Positions 58,769 through 64,000 of a stretch of DNA of 64,000 nucleotides are shown piece by piece. Numbering within the stretch: position 1 is the stretch's first letter; every line of letters starts with the position of its first letter. The stretch is from Triticum aestivum. Lineage: Eukaryota > Streptophyta > Magnoliopsida > Poales > Poaceae. The DNA is taken from assembly GCF_018294505.1 (NCBI RefSeq), contig NC_057795.1, positions 524,463,184-524,527,183 on the forward strand. Direction: 5' to 3'. The notes under the pieces are model-generated. The model did no database searches, was not told the DNA's origin, and saw only the letters and a list, made by a program, of their open reading frames with translations. Made by a program: the position numbers and the translations under genes.

Positions 58769-61700
58769 TTAACGGCGCCCGGGCATATCCCCCGAGACGC
58801 AGGCAGCCACAGCGGGCGGTACAATAGAGTCCCACTCCATACAAACGCTAGGTAAGCACATACGACCTATTTGAGCTAGCTCATGAGCTACAGAGTTGGC
58901 CGATCGCCTACAGTGGGTCACCCTACATTTGGCGAACCACATTTTAATCTGAAATTTCAGGTCCTCGATGATCACAGCATACGGGGAGGAATCAGCTATC
59001 CTCATGTTCATGGCATCCACAAGTAGCTGCGAGTCTGTTTCGAAGGCGACTCGTGTGGCACCCATCTCCGTGGCAGTCGAAATGGCAACATTCAGCGCGT
59101 TAACCTCAGCCCCGAAGGCATCTGTTACTTGGTCGTGCCGCCCTGCATGAGCGACCACCACATGGCCGTCAGCGCCTCTCGCCACAACACCCCATCCAAT
59201 CATGGATTGCCCCGCTACAAAAGCCCCATCCATGTTGAACTTCAACGTATCATCTTCAGGCGGTTCCCATTTGGCCAGGGTTATGTTTCGTTTCCCTGGG
59301 GCGAAAATTTGTTCATATTCCAAGGTAGTACTCCTAATGCGCCTGATGATCTCCAGGGCTGGTAACGGTAGCTTCCCCTCACGCACATTATTTGTTTGGT
59401 TCCACCATTGCCACCAGAAAACAAAAATGAGGACCCGTTGGTTCTCATCAAGCTTCCAGACTTGATCAAGCATCTCATGCACACTCGTGATCTTCTCCAG
59501 TCGCATTCGCTCGCCCTCTAGGCCTAGACCACGCCAGATTTCTTTGGCCCATTTGCATCGTATGAAGAGGTGTCCTCCATCTTCTTTTCCTTGGCCGCAG
59601 TAGTAACAGCAGGTCTCTTCCAACCTGACTCCTCTCCTCTCCAGATTTTGACACAGGGCAAGAGCTTCATGTCTTAAGCGCCATACAAACATCTGCAGCT
59701 TGGCCGGGCATGGTAATTTCCAGATGCGCTTCCAAGATTGATCAACCGTGCGCTCAAGTTGTCCCCCTGCGCTGGCACTTGTTCCTGCCGAGCCGTTGCT
59801 ATCCTGCTTAGTCAACTGAACCTATAGCTTATATGCACTCTTCACTGAGTGATTCCCTTTGCTATCATAGTGCCAAGCTATGAAGTCATCCACACCATCC
59901 CGTAGAGGGATCCGCAGTATTCGTTGTGCATCTTCGGCACAAAATATATCCTTCACAAGCTGTTCATCCCAAGTTCCGGAGATAGGGCAGATAAGTTCAG
60001 CCACATACGTTAACATGTTTGCTCCTCTCGGGGTGATGACACGCCGTGACCACACCCTTGGTATCCATGGGTCATTCCAGATATGCACCCGCGTTCCATT
60101 CCCAATTCTCCATATGTATCCCTCCTTGATCAGCTGTAGTCCATGTAAGATACTCCTCCAGGAATATGAGATTCCATCATGAGCTTGGGCCTCAAGGATG
60201 CTACTGTTCCGGAAATACCGTGCTTGCAGCACCCTAGCGCACAGGCTATTCTGATTTTGTATCATCCTCCAGGCTTGTCGGGACAGCATTGCAATGTTGA
60301 ATGTGTGCATGTCTCGAAACCCTAGTCCTCCCATGGCTTTGGGCAAGGTTAGTTTATCCTAGCTAATCCAGTGCATCGCATTCTTCTTGTCCTGCTGGCT
60401 CCACCAGAACGATCCCAGGAGAGAGTTCAGTTCAGCACAGAACATTTTAGTAAGGTCAAAGCAAGACATAGCGAAAGTGGGGATTGCTTGCCCTACTGCC
60501 TTTACCAAAGCCTCCTTGCTCTCCTTTGCTAGTAGCCTTCCCTGCCATCCGTTCATCCGACCACACAAGTTGCGCTTGATATAACTGAAAGCTCTTTTCC
60601 TTGAACGCCCCACATGAACAGGTAGGCCTAAGTATTTCTCGTTCCAGTCCTCACTCTGGATACCTAGTGCATCTTTGGTTGATTGCTTTGCTGCCTCACT
60701 AGTATTGGGGCTAAACATAATTGCAAATTTTTCAACATTTATGCATTGGCCAGAGCAATCCTCATACAACTGTAGGACATCATGTAACGCGGCAGCTTCT
60801 TCTTGGTTCGCTTTCATTAATAACATGGAGTCGTCAGCAAACAGAAGGTGTGAAATGCAGGGTGCCTGCGGACAAACCTTGACACCATGCAATGTGCCTT
60901 TCTCCTTGGCATCAACGAGAAGTGCAGACAGCCCCTCGGCACAGATCACAAACAAATATGGGGATACTGGATCCCCCTGTCGCAGGCCACGGGAAGGGCT
61001 GAATGTGTTTGTGATCTCGCCATTGACTTTAATTTGGTATCTCACTGTTCTCACACACTTCATAACCAAATCAATCCATGTTCTAGTAAAGCCCAGCTTA
61101 CACAACATAGCTTCCAAGAAACCCCACTCGACATGGTCATAAGCTTTGCTCATGTCAGCTTTTTCTACTGCCACACCACTCTTGCCACTTCTCTTGTTCA
61201 TAAGGTAGTGTGATATCTCATATGCAATGAGGACATTGTCCGTGATTAGTCTACCTAGTACGAAGGCACTTTGGTTACCCGAGATGATCTCTGGCAGCAC
61301 CAACTTTAGCCTGTTTGCTATAACTTTAGAAACCAGCTTATAGACCACATTACACAAACTTATTGGCCTGAGGTCCTTGATCCTCTTTGGGTTTTTAACC
61401 TTGGGGATAAGTACAACCATAGTATCGTTCCACCCATCTAGCATATCTCCCCCATTCAGCACTGCTAGAACTTCTTTAACAACTTGGTCTCCCATAAAAT
61501 GCCAGTTTTGTTTGAAGACAACAGAGGGCATACCATCCGGACCCGGCGCTTTGAGATCACCTATATGATCCAGCGCTGCTTTCACTTCCTCCCGAGTGTA
61601 TTCAGCTTCAAGGTTCGCATGCATTTCATTAGTGACTCGTGGTTGGACCTTGTCCATCAGTTCTTGTATACGATGCGGATTAGAGGATGTGAATAGGTCC

Positions 61701-62912
61701 TGAAAAAATGAACACATGTAATTAGTTAAATCCTCCCCGTCCTCTACTATCGTCCCATCCTCCCTCCTGATCTCCTTCAACCTATTGGCTTTCTTCCTTC
61801 CACTAGCTACCGACTGCAAATACTTGATATTCTTGTTCCCCCCTCTGAGCCACCACATGTGTGCTCTTTGTTTTAACTGGGTATGCTTCTTATCTTTCAA
61901 CTCCTCCAACAAGCAACGAAGTCTAGCTTCCTCTCTAATCTTAGCCTCCGTCACCCTCTCCTTCATGCATCGCTCCAGATCTACCCTAGCCTTCTTTATC
62001 TTCCCCTCCAACTCCCCCAGCACTTCTTTACTCCATTTAGTTGCTTCAGACGCAACTCCCCGTAATGCTTGCGCCACTCCTCCTCCATCCCCTACCAGGC
62101 TATCATTCCAAGCTTTCTTCACTACCTCCTCACACCCCTCTTCTTGTAACCAACTAGCTTCAAAGCGGAACAAGTGATCTCCTCTCTTCCACCCCCTATC
62201 CGCTCCCTCCAGGCACACAATAACCAGCCGATGGTCGGAGTGCCTTGGTTCGCCATTGATCACCGCATGCTTTGGGAAGTTCTGGCACCATTCATCATTT
62301 GCAATCGCACGATCGAGCCGCTCACAAATGTACGTTCTTAGCTCCTTGTTGTGGTTCCTCCATGTATACATGTCGTCCTCAAAGCCAATATCCCTTAGCT
62401 CACAGAATTGTATAGCATCACCAAAGGCAGCAAGGGAGCTTTGCGACCGATCCACTCCCCCAATCTTCTCATGACACGACAGAATCTCGTTAAAGTCACC
62501 TAGGCAGAGCCACGACCGCCCGTTCTGGTGCTGGTTTTTTAGAATCATCAAAAGCTTCTAAGTCTCCTTCTTCCTCTTCGTGGCTGACTCTCCGTACACC
62601 CCTATCATTCTCCAAACCCCACCACTCTCTTGCTGAATATCTACGTCAACATGCCTCCTCCCATAGGAACGTAAGGTGACATCTACTTCTCTCCTCCAAA
62701 ACAACGCTACTCCTCGTCCGCTTCCCCTCTCCCTTCCATGCTACCATGTTTGTAAGACCCAACAGCCATCTAAACGTTTGCAACTCCTTCTCACTCAACC
62801 TTGTTTCACACAGGAACAGAACATCGGGCTCCTCTACTCTTCCCAGCTCGAGAAGAGAACGAACTGCCGGGCCATTCCCTAACCCCCTGCAGTTCTAGCT
62901 GATGATTTTCAT
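58769..62912 (-). pseudogene. LINE ORF2 (endonuclease-reverse transcriptase-RNase H)
   Basis: The ATG at 62912 gives MKIIS, stop, NCRGLGNGPAVRSLL, the start of the APE-like endonuclease; the TAG (62895-62897) stands for the usual Trp. A one-base frameshift lies near 62715-62725. Later motifs: GDFNEILSCHEKIGG, SDHRLVIV; reverse transcriptase LKAPGPDGMPSVVFKQNW, LIPKVKNP, LRPISLCNVVYKL, GLRQGDPVSPYLFVICAEG, catalytic FADDSMLL; zf-RVT (FVWRLRHEALALCQNLERR, CYYCGQGKEDGGHLFIRC); RNase H FNMDGAFVAGQSMIGWG and FETDSQLLVDAMN. Further stops: TAG 62558-62560, 60359-60361 and 59822-59824, all in the same frame. Ends at 58769, with the A-tail 24 bp further on. Confidence 0.9.
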
Positions 62913-62964
62913 TGCTCCCGACGGGGCTGCTCAAGCAGCCCGGCCGATATGTTGTTTGATGAGC

Positions 62965-63823
62965 TCAACGGACCCGCCCCTTCTCCCTCCACCATCTCCT
63001 CCCTCTCCTCTTTGTGAACCACACCATTTTCACCTTTACCTCTTTTTGCCGTGCTATCAATGTCAACTTCCATCTCTTCACCCCCCTCTTCCCCAAGGTA
63101 ACCGGAAGGCTTCCTGATACTTCTGCTCCAAGCGTGCTGGCCCGAGGCTTTCTTTTAAATTTCCTCGCCTCCTTAAGAACTCCCTCCTTCTCAGTTTCTC
63201 CCTCTCCCGCCCAGCTTGGGTTATCACTATTCTCAGCTACGTGGCCCTGCAGGTCCCTTGTTGATTGTGCACCTTTCTGCTGCCTCTCCTCGTTTTGTAC
63301 CTCTGTCTGCTTTTGATTAGCCACATTAGTCTGTATATTGTCCTTCTGCGCAGGAGGAGGGGGCTCAAACTGAAGGCCTTTGGCTACCTCACTGCATGCT
63401 GCCTGCGGTTCACTAGGCGGTGATTTTAGCGGGCTTGTGACCTCTTTCTCCCCAACACTTCCATCCTTCCCACTATCCTTTGAAAGTGTGTTTTCCTTTC
63501 GCCACGATATCGCATTACTGCCTGATCCACCTGATTTCTTCCCCCAACTATATTGTCTCCTTTCCCCTTGGCCATGGGGCCCTGACTTTCCACTTCCCCT
63601 GCTACCGTTCCTGCTGTCACCATACCCACGAATCGCCAGCCCCCCTTCCTTCCTCCCATCATCTCCTCTCTTACCATTCTCCTCGGCCCTCATCCATGGT
63701 CCAAACTACGGAGCCTCACCTCTAGCTGGCTTATTCCTACATTCCTTCTCACCATGACCAATCACACCACAAGTATAGCAAAAGTCCGGCAGAAACTCAT
63801 ATTCAAATCTACACCACAGCAGA
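62965..63823 (-). pseudogene. LINE ORF1 (nucleic-acid-binding), partial
   Basis: The first visible residues are WCRFEYEFLPDF followed by the knuckle CYTCGVIGHGEKEC (CX2CX4HX4C) and GEAP, stop, FGPWMRAEE. The TAG (63706-63708) stands where related proteins have Gln. Then a Gly/Lys/Arg-rich, low-complexity C-terminal part runs to 62965. The N-terminal DUF4283-like part is missing because of the LTR insertion at 63824. Confidence 0.8.
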
Positions 63824-64000
63824 TGAAGGAAATATGCCCTAGAGGCAATAATAAAGTTATTATTTATTTCCTCATATCATGATAAATGTTTATTATTCAT
63901 GCTAGAATTGTATTAACTGGAAACATGATACATGTGTGAATACATAGACAAACATATGGTCACTAGTATGCCTCTACTTGACTAGCTCATTAATCAAAGA
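63824..64000 (+). repeat. WIS-type Copia LTR, start only
   Basis: Begins TGAAGGAAATATGCCCTAGA and continues with sequence parallel to the LTR at 50855 (AACTGGAAAC, ACATGTGTGAATACATAGAC, TTGACTAGCTC), clearly diverged from it. It interrupts LINE ORF1. It runs off the window, so the orientation given is that of the LTR only. Confidence 0.88.

Larger units (their letters stand above)
58736..63823 (-). mobile_element. Plant LINE (L1-type), 5'-truncated by a later LTR insertion
   Basis: Minus strand: ORF1 with a CCHC knuckle, ORF2 with endonuclease, reverse transcriptase, zf-RVT and RNase H, and an A-tail (plus T run 58736-58745). The 5' end is cut at 63823 by a WIS-type LTR. All frames carry stops. 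Five of the visible stops are TAG at Trp or Gln positions. Confidence 0.92.

Noticed and set aside
1..64000. A new multi-gene system such as a biosynthetic or defence cluster
   Set aside because: The non-transposon genes (F-box pseudogene, DUF295 gene, transposase-like gene) share no pathway or arrangement. The layout is explained by nested repeats.

Overview
This window is nuclear DNA of a Triticeae grass, most likely wheat or Aegilops. The evidence is the mix of repeats: a Fatima-type Gypsy LTR, Sirevirus (Maximus-type) Copia elements, Angela/WIS/BARE-1-type Copia LTRs, Stowaway MITEs with CTCCCTCC ends, a CACTA terminus and a plant LINE. Family names are recalled, not searched. Most of the window is nested transposable elements. 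Host genes survive as small islands.

Left part (1-14793) is one nested stack. A host F-box/FBD gene on the minus strand (13067-14793) is cut at its 3' end by a plus-strand Maximus-like Sirevirus (7705-13066). A minus-strand Fatima element (5415-7704) is inserted in the env-like gene of that Sirevirus. A minus-strand retrotransposon with a 3.9-kb LTR (1-5414) is inserted in the Fatima gag. All three insertions run off the left edge.

Centre-left (14.8-26.1 kb) is the gene-like island. It holds a Copia gag fragment with a possible intron (15996-16967), several MITEs, and a two-exon DUF295-type gene that looks intact (21146-22548). Two diverged copies of an unassigned spliced-looking segment lie at about 15.33-15.86 and 23.40-23.69 kb.

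Centre (26109-40965) is a complete 14.86-kb minus-strand Maximus-type Sirevirus with 1.33-kb LTRs and a perfect AATAC target duplication. It carries gag, pol and a long env-like region, all with a few stops or frameshifts. The pol-env interval looks like a plant promoter.

Centre-right (41-49.2 kb) has a Stowaway MITE and then a plus-strand multi-exon gene encoding a Ptta/En/Spm (Transposase_24-like) domain and a coiled coil. Its upstream exons are duplicated. It leads into a CACTA 3' end with a 9-unit subterminal array and the terminus at 49242. The CACTA end sits inside the pol gene of an Angela/WIS-type Copia element (49243-52580), which itself interrupts the LTR of a non-autonomous Gypsy-like element (52581-about 57360).

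Right part (57.4-64 kb) contains a roughly 104-bp plastid rpoC1 fragment (a NUPT), then a minus-strand LINE (58736-63823) whose ORF1 is cut by the start of a WIS-type LTR at 63824.

I found no tRNA, rRNA or CRISPR and no evidence for a new multi-gene system. The most interesting items are the exon-duplicated transposase-like gene, the promoter-like block in front of the Sirevirus env-like gene, the intron-bearing gag fragment and the plastid insertion.
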